Below, in pieces: positions 33,677 through 44,509 of a DNA stretch of 64,000 nt. The stretch is taken from positions 186,001-250,000 of the forward strand of contig JAJOHG010000023.1 of the NCBI GenBank assembly GCA_021029095.1, read 5' to 3'. Numbering within the stretch: position 1 is the first letter of the stretch; every line of letters starts with the position of its first letter. The stretch is from Phellopilus nigrolimitatus. Taxonomy: Eukaryota; Basidiomycota; Agaricomycetes; Hymenochaetales; Hymenochaetaceae. Below the pieces are notes generated by a model. That model was not told where the DNA came from, did no database searches, and worked only from the letters and a program-made list of their open reading frames with translations. The translations under genes were made by a program, and so were the position numbers.

Positions 33677-36600
33677 AGTCCGTCTGCGCCCGGCGCTGCG
33701 AAGCCTCTGTCATTTTCATGCCGAACGACTTCAGATGCCTTTTTCTTTTTCGAGCCCATATTGTGATCTCGCCATTGTCTGTGTGCCGTTATCGATAACC
33801 AGAACCCTATTCACAAACCCGCAGTAAACTGTTCGACTCACCTAAATCTGCGTGTCCCATTTATCATGTCTCTTTCCCCCTTCGTTGAAATGTAACTATG
33901 GATTGAATTGTTCTCGTTTGGGTCTTTTGATATATGAATGGTCGTTAGAACTTGTCGCTCAGGAATATACACCTTTTTGTATCCGGTGTGTCGTCGGTAT
34001 GGATGAAGAACCGGGAAGAACCTAAGAAGTCGATCAGCGAGATGTGGGGTAATTGCCTGCTGGGCGCGAAAGACTTTCAAGGTCTTCAGCGGACATCAAC
34101 GTCATAGACGAATGTGAATCGAGCCACGGTCCTCTAGGAATGCGGCTAAGCATGTAGAGCCACAAGCCTGGGACCTTGAACGAAGACGAGTGAAGAGACA
34201 AAATGTACATACTGACCTGAAGCCGGGCCTGTGCCTGCACCTCGAACGCGTACAAACACCGAAGTTTCTCCTCATTCCCTGGCGCGTTCATCCAGGCTCC
34301 GCTGCGGCCCGGGCGAGGGCGGAGTAAAAATGCATACACATAACAATGAGCGGTGAAAGGTCTATTCCTGGTCTACAGAAAAGAACCTGCAAGTAAGCAT
34401 CTCGAACATCAGTGCGTCAGGACGATAAGCATGCGCACCTAAGCTTTTTCACGGAGGTCCTTGCGGAGTCTGCCCTTACGGAAGAGCAGCCAGCAAGGTC
34501 CATGAGGTGCTATAAATAGTACGCATAGACGCACTTAAGCCACAGGAACGCACACACATAAGTACATGCATTTCTCGCGCCTGTCGCTTGGGCTTGCTAG
34601 CTGCGATCACCATATAATAAGCCGGCATGAAGATAAATAAAAAGGAGAACAACACACAAAGAAAGAGGACGTATCTTGGCGGCAATCACGACCGTCCGTA
34701 GTACGCCGCCGGGCCCTGGAGCGTCCTTGGCTGAGTTTGGTGTCGGCCTGGTACCTTCAGTATTCCATGTCGCGCGCGGATACGAAAGGCGAAGGAGATT
34801 GGCAGTGGGAAATGAACTGTATACGCCCGCACGAATCCACGAACTTAAGGTCTTCGGGGACGGTAAGCAGCGCAAGAAGCCGTTTCTGCGAATGTGGCCG
34901 AAGTGATGAATTGAGAAAGGATGCGGGCTTGGCGGAGGAAAGAGACGTAAGAGAGGCAGGCGTAAAGGGAGAATAAATAAGGAGCTTGGGGGAGGAAAAC
35001 CAGAGGAAGCAAAGGCTACTCCTCTTAAAACACGAATACACTTCGGCCCTCGGCGGCTCGGGCACCAGGGCGGCGCATTTCATACAGGCGCTTATGTGCT
35101 AAAATTTGCGAATGCGGGTTCTTGTAAACGCTGCACAGCCTCCCGGGCTCATGAAGGGTCGAAGGCATCCGTTCGGGTGCATCGGTGCAAGAGGCCCTCG
35201 GTGTGAATGAATTCCAAATACGCTCGCCATGGCGAGTCGTTATGCGATCATAATGCACGAAAGTTGAATGCATGGAACGCGACAAGGAGGCCGCCCCGAG
35301 TTCGCCAATCTTTTATCTCCGTGCACAGCCGTCGGTCAGACGAAGGATAGATGGACGCCAATTGAATAGATCTGGATGCGTCATCCCGCGAGCGTCGCCT
35401 GTAGTTGGCATTTGCTACATACGAATTTTAAGCGCGTCGAATCCGCGGTATGGAATCTCCGATCCTAAGCCGACAGTGGATCAATCGTAACGCCGCCTGG
35501 TTGGTAGCCGGAAGGCGCTGCTGAGGTATTCCCAGCCGTTTTCGTGAGACAATGATGAAGAAGCCCTGTTCACGGTATGGAATGTGAGCTTGGGGCGTAG
35601 TTCGGATCGAAGAGGAAAAATGAAAGGACAGGTAGTGCGAGCAATTTAAAGCATAACGAGGTGATCTGCCGCAGAGTACCGGAGCACATACCTGTATATG
35701 CATAGCACGGATCGATGGCCAGTCATTATGCGTGTGGAGCAGCATGGTCAGAAGCGCTATGGCTGGTGTTCGCGAGGCGAAACGGGTAGACGGGGATCCC
35801 GGCTCCTCAATCGGGAAGACGAAGAAAGGGGCAGCGGAGAAGCGGGTGTGGGCAAAAGATGTCAGCGGACAGGCCTTCTCGGTGTTTGACGTCTGCGAAA
35901 GCATCGAAAGACACTTCTCGCCTTGTTCCCAACAGGTTTAGAAGGTTATAAAAAGAGAAGGCGAAGGCAAGAAACGCGTGAGTGCACCTCTATAGACGCA
36001 AATGGATAATAGCTACCGTGTTCGGGCTTCAGTGGACTTCAGTGCGGCGCCGAGGTTGACCCTAGAGACCGGTCTTTCGCCCCGGCGTATGCACAGAAAA
36101 ACACGTTCCATGTAATTTGGAACTTGGGAGGGGGCATCCGAAGTGAGCACTTAGCTCCTGAACGCCCGCGAACTTATGAGCGTAAACGTCGACGCCCGAC
36201 TCGGGTTTGGGCGATCCGATATGCATTCCGCAGCGGAGCCGAGAGCGCCCAGGATACGTGCGTCGCATATGCACGGCCCGGCGGCATCGCCTATCTTTTT
36301 TCAACGCTTGACAGTGGGCAGAACGGAATGAACGGCGTGGTCGGGGTGCGCGGGCAGCTCGGGGATGACACGTTCGTCGCCGTACTTCAGACCGAGTTTG
36401 TCTGCGAAATGACCTCGAACCAGGGAGTGTATGTTGCTGAAGTCAGTGAAGAAGATGTCGACGCGCGGTTCGTCGTCGCAAACAGCAGGTTCGGCGTCGA
36501 CGAGATGGGGTGAGAGAGGAACGGGAGCAAAGTTCGAGCAAGTGGGGAAACAATGCGTGGTGTGATTAGCCTTTTTCAATTTGCTCAGAACATTCTCACA

Positions 36601-36960
36601 GATCCAGATCGGGCTTGTGGCACAGCCATCCATCAAATCGATCAGCGGCAGTGTCTTGTCTCAAAAAAGGTTGGCAGGTCGGTCGAGTACTCTCTTCCTG
36701 AAAATAAGCAAATGAACTTGAATATAGGAGTCCCCTAGCACGAAAGTAACACCTAAGGCTTCAGCAGATATTCCAGCGATCTAGAAATAGAACAGTGCTG
36801 AAATTCTAAATACTTAATTTACACGTTATGGACCCTTTCATGCGGCCGTGACAACTCATTGAAATAGCACTCTCTTGCGCACAATGCTTTTCTCATCTTT
36901 TTACAGATCAGCGTACATAAGTGCTGCCTCCAAATCGACGAAACACACCTGCAACATTCG
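33677..36960. other. 3.3 kb without a recognisable gene
   Basis: Open frames of 60-160 codons occur on both strands (for example around 35430-35900 and 36300-36640 on the minus strand), but none has a known motif, and they overlap one another. No terminal repeats or reverse-transcriptase motifs were found. It may hold decayed sequence or long UTRs. Confidence 0.5.
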
Positions 36961-37989
36961 TCAGTCCACCTTCATCAACTCCAAGCCAGCGGAGATCTGC
37001 GCCCTGGGATGCGTGAAAGAAGGCGGATCGAGATACATGTAGACAAAGCAATCCTCGAGCCTGATGCAGCTAATTCGTTTAAAATCCGGAAGACGCATAT
37101 TGAATTGGATGAGTTTATCCCATTTGCGAAAGTCTGTATATAAGGAATCATCGCAGAGAATGGCGTCGTAATCGTCAAGAGATAGATCCATTTGGAAATT
37201 CTCGTGGATACTGACAAGGATGTCGCGAATAGTGATACCTGTCTCGTTCGTGATCCGTATGTCCCAGTCATGCAGGGACTTTGGATGATAGCGGTCGCAT
37301 GCGATGACCATTGTCGTTACTGCTGAAGGATACGTCGCACGCTCATTCAAAAATTCGCGGCCAAATGACTCCTCTGGGTACTGTGACAATTTCCAACGAC
37401 CGAGCTTGGCCAAGCCATCTTCGGATGAGGTCAACCATTCGTGAAGTCCAATCTCATCGTGGCATGATTCGCCGCGCGAAGAGAATTGGTCTTCCTCAAG
37501 ATCCTGAACATTCTGCATCCGCGTTGAGACAGAAGGATCAGAAGATGGCTGTCCCGGTAAGTCCAGCTCTGCGCTGCCAATATCTGCATGTGTCGGGGAC
37601 GGAGGAGGCCGTGGAGGTACGAATGGGGGCTTGGGCGTCGAAGACTCGAATGATGTCTGCCAAGCTATCAACGCCCCACGGAAAGCATTAAATGCCAGCT
37701 GGACAGGGCCGCATGTGGGAGATGTGCCTGTTCGCTCGTCGTAAGCTGGTGGAGGTATGTCAGAATCTGTGCTTGACAATTCAGTCAGCAATCCAGTGAT
37801 GTAAGTAGCTAGCCCCTGTTCAAGAGATGTTTGAGGAGGATTAAGGTGCATTGGCATATTCTGAAGGACGAAGGATGGTGCAGGGTCAAAGCGAAGCGAG
37901 GGTGTGCGATTTAAAAGATGCAAGTAGTTATTGATCCTTTTAGAGGGAGAAAAAACTTGCGCTTGTATATGACAAGAGACTTTCTCCAT
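36961..37989 (-). CDS. Hypothetical protein with DUF6699-like C-terminal domain
   Basis: Single-exon gene, 342 residues. Residues 1-190 are Pro/Ser-rich and probably disordered (STPKPPFVPPRPPPSPTH). The C-terminal 150 residues start with YPEESFGREFLNERATYPS and contain WDIRITNETGITIRDILVSI, then the DFKRISCIRLEDCF strand and YMYLDPPSF. The order W-x-I-x(n)-G-I-T-I-R-D-I-L followed by an amphipathic helix is what one sees in basidiomycete DUF6699 proteins, and the ending fits a small beta-rich fold. Function unknown. ATG at 37987-37989; stop at 36961-36963. Confidence 0.6.
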   Translation of the reverse strand: MEKVSCHIQAQVFSPSKRINNYLHLLNRTPSLRFDPAPSFVLQNMPMHLNPPQTSLEQGLATYITGLLTELSSTDSDIPPPAYDERTGTSPTCGPVQLAFNAFRGALIAWQTSFESSTPKPPFVPPRPPPSPTHADIGSAELDLPGQPSSDPSVSTRMQNVQDLEEDQFSSRGESCHDEIGLHEWLTSSEDGLAKLGRWKLSQYPEESFGREFLNERATYPSAVTTMVIACDRYHPKSLHDWDIRITNETGITIRDILVSIHENFQMDLSLDDYDAILCDDSLYTDFRKWDKLIQFNMRLPDFKRISCIRLEDCFVYMYLDPPSFTHPRAQISAGLELMKVD

Positions 37990-38559
37990 TCTTCCCTGGC
38001 AGCAATGTCAATAGAGCGTCAAAGAATGTTTCACAGAAATAATAAAGTGTTTTACAGTATTACACATGACCGATAGACAGCTTTGGCAGATGTCCCAATG
38101 CGACTGTTCTGATATCTGAGCCTAAGCGAACATCAAAATGACAAGTAGACAAGCCTGCTTTGATTCTTGAAAGACATAAGACACAGCTTTGTGACAAGTC
38201 ATGAGCTTGAGCAGAGGCCACAAACTGCTGAGACCTGAAGCCACAGCCCTTGCGTTTCTTGGCCTAGTAAAATAAGAGCATACACAGGCCTGGTGGCTGC
38301 AAGAAAATGGAGGTGCATCAGGCCTAAAGGAATCGACTCCATGCGGTATCTCAGTGGCGAAGAAAACAAGTGACGCGTTGTTATTCATTGTTTACGCGGT
38401 GTTCGCACGCATCCAAAGACGGTAAGTATACCCCACCGCGCCTACCCAAGTGAGGTCATAGCTGGCTCCCGAACGTGTCATAGCTGTTGCGCCAACCTCT
38501 TATAAGGCGAACTTGCTCATTGCATTTCTTCTTAGCACCCCCACCATCACCCACAAAAT
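37990..38559. other. Divergent upstream region
   Basis: DNA between the DUF6699-like gene and the Ish1-like gene. A TATA-like TTATAAGG lies at about 38499, some 55 bases before the Ish1-like start codon. Nothing else is recognised. Confidence 0.45.
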
Positions 38560-40309
38560 ATGCGATTCATTTCACTTTTCGTTGTCGCGCTCACCGTCGC
38601 GAGCAGCCCCGTTGGCGCGTCGTGGTGGTCGTCCGACAAACCAGGTACGCGTTTCGAACATTCGTCCCCACCGCGTGTGCTCGCGGTCTAATTCTGCTTA
38701 CATCTCAGAATATTCGTCGTGGGACACGTCGCAGCTGCAGACGTGGCTGAGCGAGCACAACATCAAGCCACCTGCGGGCTACTCGCAGAAAGAGCTGCAG
38801 GAACTAGTTGAGTCGAACTGGGCGTCCGCAAGCTCGTGGTCGCAGGACCAGTACGCGCGCGCACAGCAAGTATTCTCAGATTCGAAGGATACGGCATTCG
38901 ACACGTGGGACGAGAGTCGTCTGCGCGATTTCCTGCTTAAACAGGGCGTCGTCGCGCCCTCGGGCCCGCGTGAAAAGCTCGTCCTCGCCGCGAACCAATA
39001 CTATAGTGGGTACACGAACGCTGCATCGAGCCTCGCGTCGACAGCATCGCGCACGGCGAGCACTGCAGTGTACGGCGACTCGAAATACCAGGCGTCGAAG
39101 TCTGCCGGGAGTCTCTATTCGACTGCTTCGGGCTCTGCAACGAGCGTCGCAGCACAGGCGTCGCAGTCCCTCGTGCGCGCGTTGGACGACTCAAAGGACT
39201 ATGTGTACTCGACTTGGGACGACAACAGGCTCAGGGGTTATCTTGAGGAGAAGGGTGTGATTAAGCCGGAGCAGCAGACGACGCGCGATCAGCTCCTAGG
39301 TTACATGCGGGACTCATATGCGTCTGCTGCTGCTCCAGTGTGGAACGCGTGGTCTAGTTCGTACATTGTATGTTCATCGATTTTTATTATATGCTCCTTT
39401 TTGATCATTGAAATCTGCAGCATGAGTGGCTCGTTGAACATGGCATCATCAAGTCTGACTTCCAGAAGAACCGTGATGCTCTTGTGGCGCAGATGCAGAA
39501 CTACTACTACACGCCACAGCAGCACGTCTGGGACACGTGGTCTGAGAGCCAACTACGCAACTGGTTGATTGAGCACAACGTCATCAAAAGCGATGCCCAG
39601 GTTAAGCAGGACAAAATGAAGAAGCTCGTCGCGTGCGTGTGATCGTCCACTGTTCGTACTTTACCCGTCTAACTCAACATCCTCCTGCAGTGACAACTAT
39701 TCCCATGCCTCGGATACCATTTGGGCGGGTTGGACAGAAAGCGACCTGCGCTCGTGGCTCATTGCGCACGGGTATATCCGCTCGGATGTGCAGGCTCAGC
39801 GCGAGCACCTCGTGAAGCTCATCAACTCGAAATACAACGAGGCAAATGCACGTTCCGCAGCGTACCTCACGTGGCCCGACGCGCGGCTGCGCGCGTTCCT
39901 GCGCAATCACGGCATGCCTGAGAATGCGCTCCCGACGGAACGTCCCGGTCTTCTTCGTGAGTGGTTGTTCCTGCGTCTAATAGGTTAAGCCGAGGAAAAT
40001 ATTGATCTGTGTTACGTCGCTTCGTTCCGCTTTGTAGAGGAAACACGCATCCGCTACGTACAAACATCATCTCATCTCGAGCAAATCTACGCGCGCTTGC
40101 GCGCTCTTGTCGCATCGGGCGTATCTTCCGCGGAAGAGACGCTCGGACAGGTGCTTGAGCTGCTGAGCGGTGCAGAGAGGAAGACAGAGTCGAAGATGCA
40201 CGATGCTGCCGCTGACACCGATGCGTACGCGAAGGAGAAGACGGAGTACGCGGAGAAGCGCGCGAAGGATGCGAAGGAGACTGTCGAGAAGAAGAAAAGC
40301 GAGCTGTGA
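38560..40309 (+). CDS. Ish1/Msc1-like stress-response nuclear envelope protein
   Basis: Secretory/ER-nuclear envelope protein related to fission yeast Ish1 and budding yeast Msc1. Exons: 38560-38644, 38709-39367, 39421-39632, 39691-39956 and 40038-40309, all in phase. A cleavable-type signal peptide (MRFISLFVVALTVASSPVGA) is followed by seven tandem ISH1 units of about 40-60 residues with the core W-(D/S/T/P)-x3-L-x2-(W/F/Y)-L: YSSWDTSQLQTWLSEHNI, FDTWDESRLRDFLLKQGV, YSTWDDNRLRGYLEEKGV, HEWLVEHGIIKSD, WDTWSESQLRNWLIEHNV, WAGWTESDLRSWLIAHGY and LTWPDARLRAFLRNHGM. An Ala/Ser-rich spacer lies between units 2 and 3. The C-terminus is charged, helical and Lys/Glu-rich (EKTEYAEKRAKDAKETVEKK). In S. 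pombe the family responds to stress and glucose starvation. Confidence 0.88.
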
Positions 40310-41172
40310 ACGTAGATATGAATGCCGCAACGATTTTCTGATCCTTTTCTTTTCTCTTCTGTATCATCGCACTGATATGCTTTTCTTTCGTTCTCGACTT
40401 GGACTCCATGTAAGTCTAGTCGTGTAATACATATTGCACATTCCCAACTTGTCTGTATTTTAGGTTTCGCGTTGTACAGACTATAATACGGAAACGAGAC
40501 GAAGAAATTAATTCCTCTAATATCTATGATAACGTCCAAGAAAGAGATAGAAATTCGATGTGCGATAGCTGAGCGAGAGCTTTGTCATGTGACTTACGAA
40601 GGTGAAATGGGTAAAACAATGGTCAACAACGCGTCGCGTAAGAGTGACCCAGGAGGCTTTCAAATCACAGCACACTCAAATTGCATATTCTGGAGCGATG
40701 CTTCCCTGAACTTGTTACGGCATATTCTCTTTCTTGTGTGTAAAGCCGAAGTTATGCTGCTGTTCTTCAGACGATACTTCCTGAAAACCATTGCGCACAT
40801 TCTTCCACTGAATCTTTTATGGCATTGGTCTTTCTCATTTTATTCGAACGAAACCCCTCCCCCGCTCGCGTATCATGATGTACTATATATCCGACTGGCT
40901 GAGTGGAAGAGGCGAGAGTCGCCGCGGGACAGTTGATTTTAGTATACAATGCCATTTTCGTCTGAGAAATTGAGAATGTTTGCTTTGTTCGCTCAGCTTG
41001 GCGCGCCATGAGGCCGGATACGCGGGTGAGCTTATTAGCATTATCGTAGTACCTAGCGTTATCGTAGGGCAGATTCTTCTTCACACGGAGGTTGTCCTGG
41101 TTCCTGCGAAGCGAGAGCTGAGGTTCTGCGAGCAAAATAGAACACGCTGAGAGCTGATTCGCCATTACGATA
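40310..41172. other. Intergenic, left flank of the LTR element
   Basis: AT-richer DNA with no recognisable gene. It ends at the target site of the LTR element. Confidence 0.5.
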
Positions 41173-41177
41173 CACGC

Positions 41178-41379
41178 TGTAACCTCCCGGCTACAGTTTG
41201 TCATGATTTCCTTTTTCGTCTCGTAGATATATGCGCGCGCACCGTAATTCGAGCTTCGTCTTCTCTCACTCGAATTACAGGTACGCGCAAACACTGTATT
41301 TAATTGGTCTTCTCTCACTCGAATTACAGAGTTTTCTCCCGTCTGTTTCCTAGTGTTCACACCTCTCGGTGTGCTTCCA
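41178..41379. repeat. Left LTR (202 bp)
   Basis: Direct copy of 43295-43496. Inside, the 20-base word CTTCTCTCACTCGAATTACA is present twice, about 50 bases apart. Confidence 0.88.
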
Positions 41380-41614
41380 CTTTTTTTTTGACGCCGAGAC
41401 ACCGTCTGTACCGGGTGCCACTGGCGGCTGCCACCGTCGGTTGCACCCCTTCCAAGTTCCAGTCTGACAAACACCGACTGGACCATCTAGCATCACCGCA
41501 AGTGATCTAGAAAACCCTATCTTCTCTTCTACGTTGCGTGCCACCGCGAATCTGTTGTCTACGCGGTCTGAGCTTCTTTAGCACCGGCAAATCTTGTGCC
41601 ACCCGTCTGCAGTG

Positions 41615-41800
41615 CCCCAGGAAAGTCTCCGTCACTTCTGGCCTCACTCTCTTCTCTCTGCCACCTGCCTGTTTGCGCCCCAGGGAAGTCGCTGTTACTT
41701 CCGGCCGCCTCTCCTCTTTCTACTCGCCTGTTGGTGCTCCAGGGAAGTCGCTGCTACTTCCGGCCACCTGTCTTTCTCTCTCCACGACCTGGCTTGCCAT
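41615..41800. repeat. ~60-bp tandem repeat inside the LTR element
   Basis: Three degenerate copies beginning with CCAGG(A/G)AAGTC.CYG(T/C)..CTTC.GGCC at about 41617, 41680 and 41740, each with a CT-rich second half. They are in the 5' part of the element's interior. Confidence 0.75.
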
Positions 41801-42064
41801 CTCGTCTCTTTTTGACTGAGCTCTCTCCCATTCATCATCGCTGTCTCTGTGTCTTGTTCCGCCGAACGTGCTCCCTGATCGTGTCAGTTTGGCACATCGC
41901 GTCTGCCATTGTCCCTTCACTTCTTATACCATCCGAACCCTAGCCTTAGGTCTATCCCGTAGCTTGGCTCGCTGCCAGTTTAGGGCGTATCACGACTCTG
42001 TCACTCTCAATACCGCATCCATTACCTCAAGCTTATCCTGCAACTAGAACGCCCCGAGGGACTC

Positions 42065-42939
42065 ATGCGCCCTCATTCACAGAAAAGTCCATCCCCAAGG
42101 GACTCTGCGCATTCCCAAACCAGTTGTCGATCGGGCGTGGTCATGCAGAAGCTCGCTTACTCCGCGTCGCCACTCGTCATGTCCAACCAGCCGAGTGCAG
42201 ATTACATGAAGACGAACCCGAAGTCAGCTGCGCCACTCGAGCCGTTTGTGTGCGACGGCGCGTTGGACGAGGCAATCGCGAACGGGCTTCGCCGTGCTGG
42301 CAACCGACGGAGTCTTAACGGCTCGCAGCTTAAAATCGCGAACTGCGACCTCGCGGCAAACTCAGGATCTCTAATGGCGCGAGCGATGGCACGGATGGTT
42401 CGACGACGCCTTCCAAAAACGTACGGGATGTGCTCCAAATTCACGACACGAGCTCGCTTGTTATCATCATCGTCGGACACCTCTCTGGACTCTGTTTCGC
42501 CTCAAAACGCTGACGGTTTGAACTTGTCGTCGCATCCACGGGGCTCTTCAACTGACATGCTGAGCTCGGAGGGCTCTGCGTGAAGCGACACCCACCATCT
42601 CCTCTGAATCCCGAACAGCACCTGTTCGCGGCGTCGTTTCTCTCGTACTCTACACAACAGAACAGTCCGCCGGCCGATTTCTTGCACGCACTTCCCCGCC
42701 CGACCCTTGTCAACGCTTCCAACATCCAGCCCATTCAAAACAACTTCACTACCAACCTCGATTCAAGTGTCGCTCCTCGCTCGCCTTTTGCTATCTTCGG
42801 TACCACCTCGAAACTCACTGCCCATTATCGCATTCCAAGAAAACTTCCGTCTCCTTCCGCTATGTCTATGATACGCTCTATGTCGTTCGGCGGGTTGTCT
42901 CACCGCGTGAAGCAGAAGACGACCGCTTCGGCGACGTGA
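42065..42939 (+). other. Open reading frames in the LTR element interior, function unknown
   Basis: An open frame starting with ATG at 42065 runs to 42583 (172 residues: MRPHSQKSPSPRDSAHS..., LDEAIANGLRRAGNRRSLNG, ARAMARMVRRRLPKTYGM). A second frame, shifted by one base, stays open from there to 42939. The pair might be one frame broken by an indel. Composition is Ser/Arg-rich; no gag zinc knuckle or host domain is recognised. It could be captured host sequence or chance. Confidence 0.3.
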
Positions 42940-43280
42940 TTTTCGTATGACGCACTTTCGTAGTACGAAGCGAATGGACTCTTGCAAACAGTTATTCACG
43001 ACCTTGCAACCATTCCCACACGCTCATGACAAGAACAGCAACTCTCCACATCGACAGCGTCTCCCTACACTGCCGCGCTTCCGGAACTACGTATTGTAAC
43101 GACCTCTGACTCCCAGGCCGCAAGCTCGACGAGCGCGAAGTGCTAAATAGCCTCCGTCCACATTTCTTTTCTCTCTACGCACTATTTTAATGATCATGGA
43201 CAATCTCGGACTGCTCCCTCTCTCCACCTTCAAATCCAGTAGATGACTTCCCATTGACATCCCCCTGCCTTTTCTTTTTC

Positions 43281-43294
43281 AGAGTGGGGAGGAG
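43281..43294 (+). promoter_or_regulatory. Polypurine tract of the LTR element
   Basis: AGAGTGGGGAGGAG (one T in 14 bases) directly before the right LTR. The position fixes the element's sense strand as plus. Confidence 0.75.
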
Positions 43295-43496
43295 TGTAAC
43301 CTCCCGGCTACAGTTTGTCATGATTTCCTTTTTCGTCTCGTAGATATATGCGCGCGCACCGTAATTCGAGCTTCGTCTTCTCTCACTCGAATTACAGGTA
43401 CGCGCAAACACTGTATTTAATTGGTCTTCTCTCACTCGAATTACAGAGTTTTCTCCCGTCTGTTTCCTAGTGTTCACACCTCTCGGTGTGCTTCCA
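43295..43496. repeat. Right LTR (202 bp)
   Basis: Direct copy of 41178-41379, preceded by a polypurine tract and followed by the CACGC target duplication. Confidence 0.88.
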
Positions 43497-43664
43497 CACG
43501 CCTTCCCAAGCCTCGTAGCAGCCCGGATCGATGGGAAAGTGCTGCCAGCCCGGTTGGAAGGTCTGCTTATCCGGTCTATTACGACTCGTACATTGGACGA
43601 TGGGAACACGTATGACAAAGCTTCGGAGATTCGAAGGCTTCCAGACTTGACTGAGGTTGAAATA

Positions 43665-44097
43665 CAGGTGGGTGTAGAAAGTCTACGGCCCCCCTAAATA
43701 AGGAAGGTGGTTCCGTCCGCGTCGTGCACACACATCCGCATCCTCCGCTGTCGTTCACCATTGCCTACAGCACGCTGCCAGCTCAAGTTGCCTCCAAACG
43801 CTTTCTATTTTATGTAGTATTTGTGGTGGGGCCTTTATCAGACCTACAACCGAGCTTGAATATGTGGTCCTAGCTACAGCTCAGATCATGTGACAGCAGT
43901 GATAGTGAACGGTGTAACCTCGAATTGACTGTGTATATGTTGTATTTGCATCATGAATGTATAAAAAGAAGGCTTTAACAGTTATACATCGTGTTTAGTC
44001 TTTTCGTAGGTAAATGCGACGATGTGGACGTTCGCGCGGTGCGGACGGGAACCACCTTCCTTATTTAGGGGGGCCGTAGACTTTCTACACCCACCTG
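43665..44097. mobile_element. Tc1/mariner-type MITE with long terminal inverted repeats
   Basis: 433-bp element with TIRs of about 56 bases (43665-43720 and 44041-44097) that start CAGGTGGGTGTAGAAAG and match except for one single-base indel. It is flanked by TA on both sides (43663-43664 and 44098-44099). The first bases, CAGGTGG, are shared with the MITEs at 24365 and 25171, but the rest of the TIR differs. The interior has no transposase frame. Confidence 0.85.
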
Positions 44098-44099
44098 TA

Positions 44100-44509
44100 T
44101 GTCCACAATTGGACGTGCCAGCTTTTGCCGAGACGCACATTTTTAACTGTTCCTCCACTGTACTCACATATAAATTTCTGTCACGATCTTCCTGTGGATC
44201 GATTGAACCAAGGCAAGGGAAGGAATCCATCTTCGTGGTCCAACGAGAAGTCTATCCGGAGTTACAATTTACAGTACTACGTAGTAACGAAGTCACGGGC
44301 CCATTACACACACGGTTTCAGATGCATTGAAGACCAAGACGAAATGGAGCCAATTGGCAACTGGACAGGTGCCTGAGAACGGAGCAAGCGAGGGTGATTG
44401 GTATACCAGCTCGGTGTGTGAAGTGGATTTAAAGCGGATGACGACGAGCACAGTTCGAATTGTCCAGTAAGCTAAGAGCCCCCGTCGACGTTCATCAGCT
44501 GCTGCAGGT
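44100..44509. other. Upstream region of the aldehyde dehydrogenase gene
   Basis: About 410 bp between the MITE and the ALDH start. No gene is recognised. Confidence 0.5.

Larger units (their letters stand above)
41178..43496. mobile_element. Compact non-autonomous LTR retrotransposon (TRIM/LARD-like)
   Basis: 2,319-bp element with two direct 202-bp repeats (41178-41379 and 43295-43496) that I read as identical. Each starts TGTAACCTCC and ends GTGCTTCCA, i.e. TG...CA. The 5 bases before the left repeat (41173-41177) and after the right repeat (43497-43501) are both CACGC, a target-site duplication. A purine tract (43281-43294) abuts the right LTR, as expected for the plus-strand primer. No tRNA primer-binding site is obvious next to the left LTR; a T10 run is there instead. 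The 1.9-kb interior has no gag, protease, reverse transcriptase or integrase motif, so movement would need a partner element. The LTR identity suggests recent insertion. Confidence 0.88.

Noticed and set aside
33838..36740. Several open frames of 60-160 codons on both strands
   Set aside because: Mutually overlapping, no motif, no consistent splice signals; not enough to call a gene.
40767..41486. Minus-strand open frame of 239 codons running through the left LTR
   Set aside because: It crosses the LTR boundary and the target duplication, so it cannot be an ancestral gene; no motif is present.
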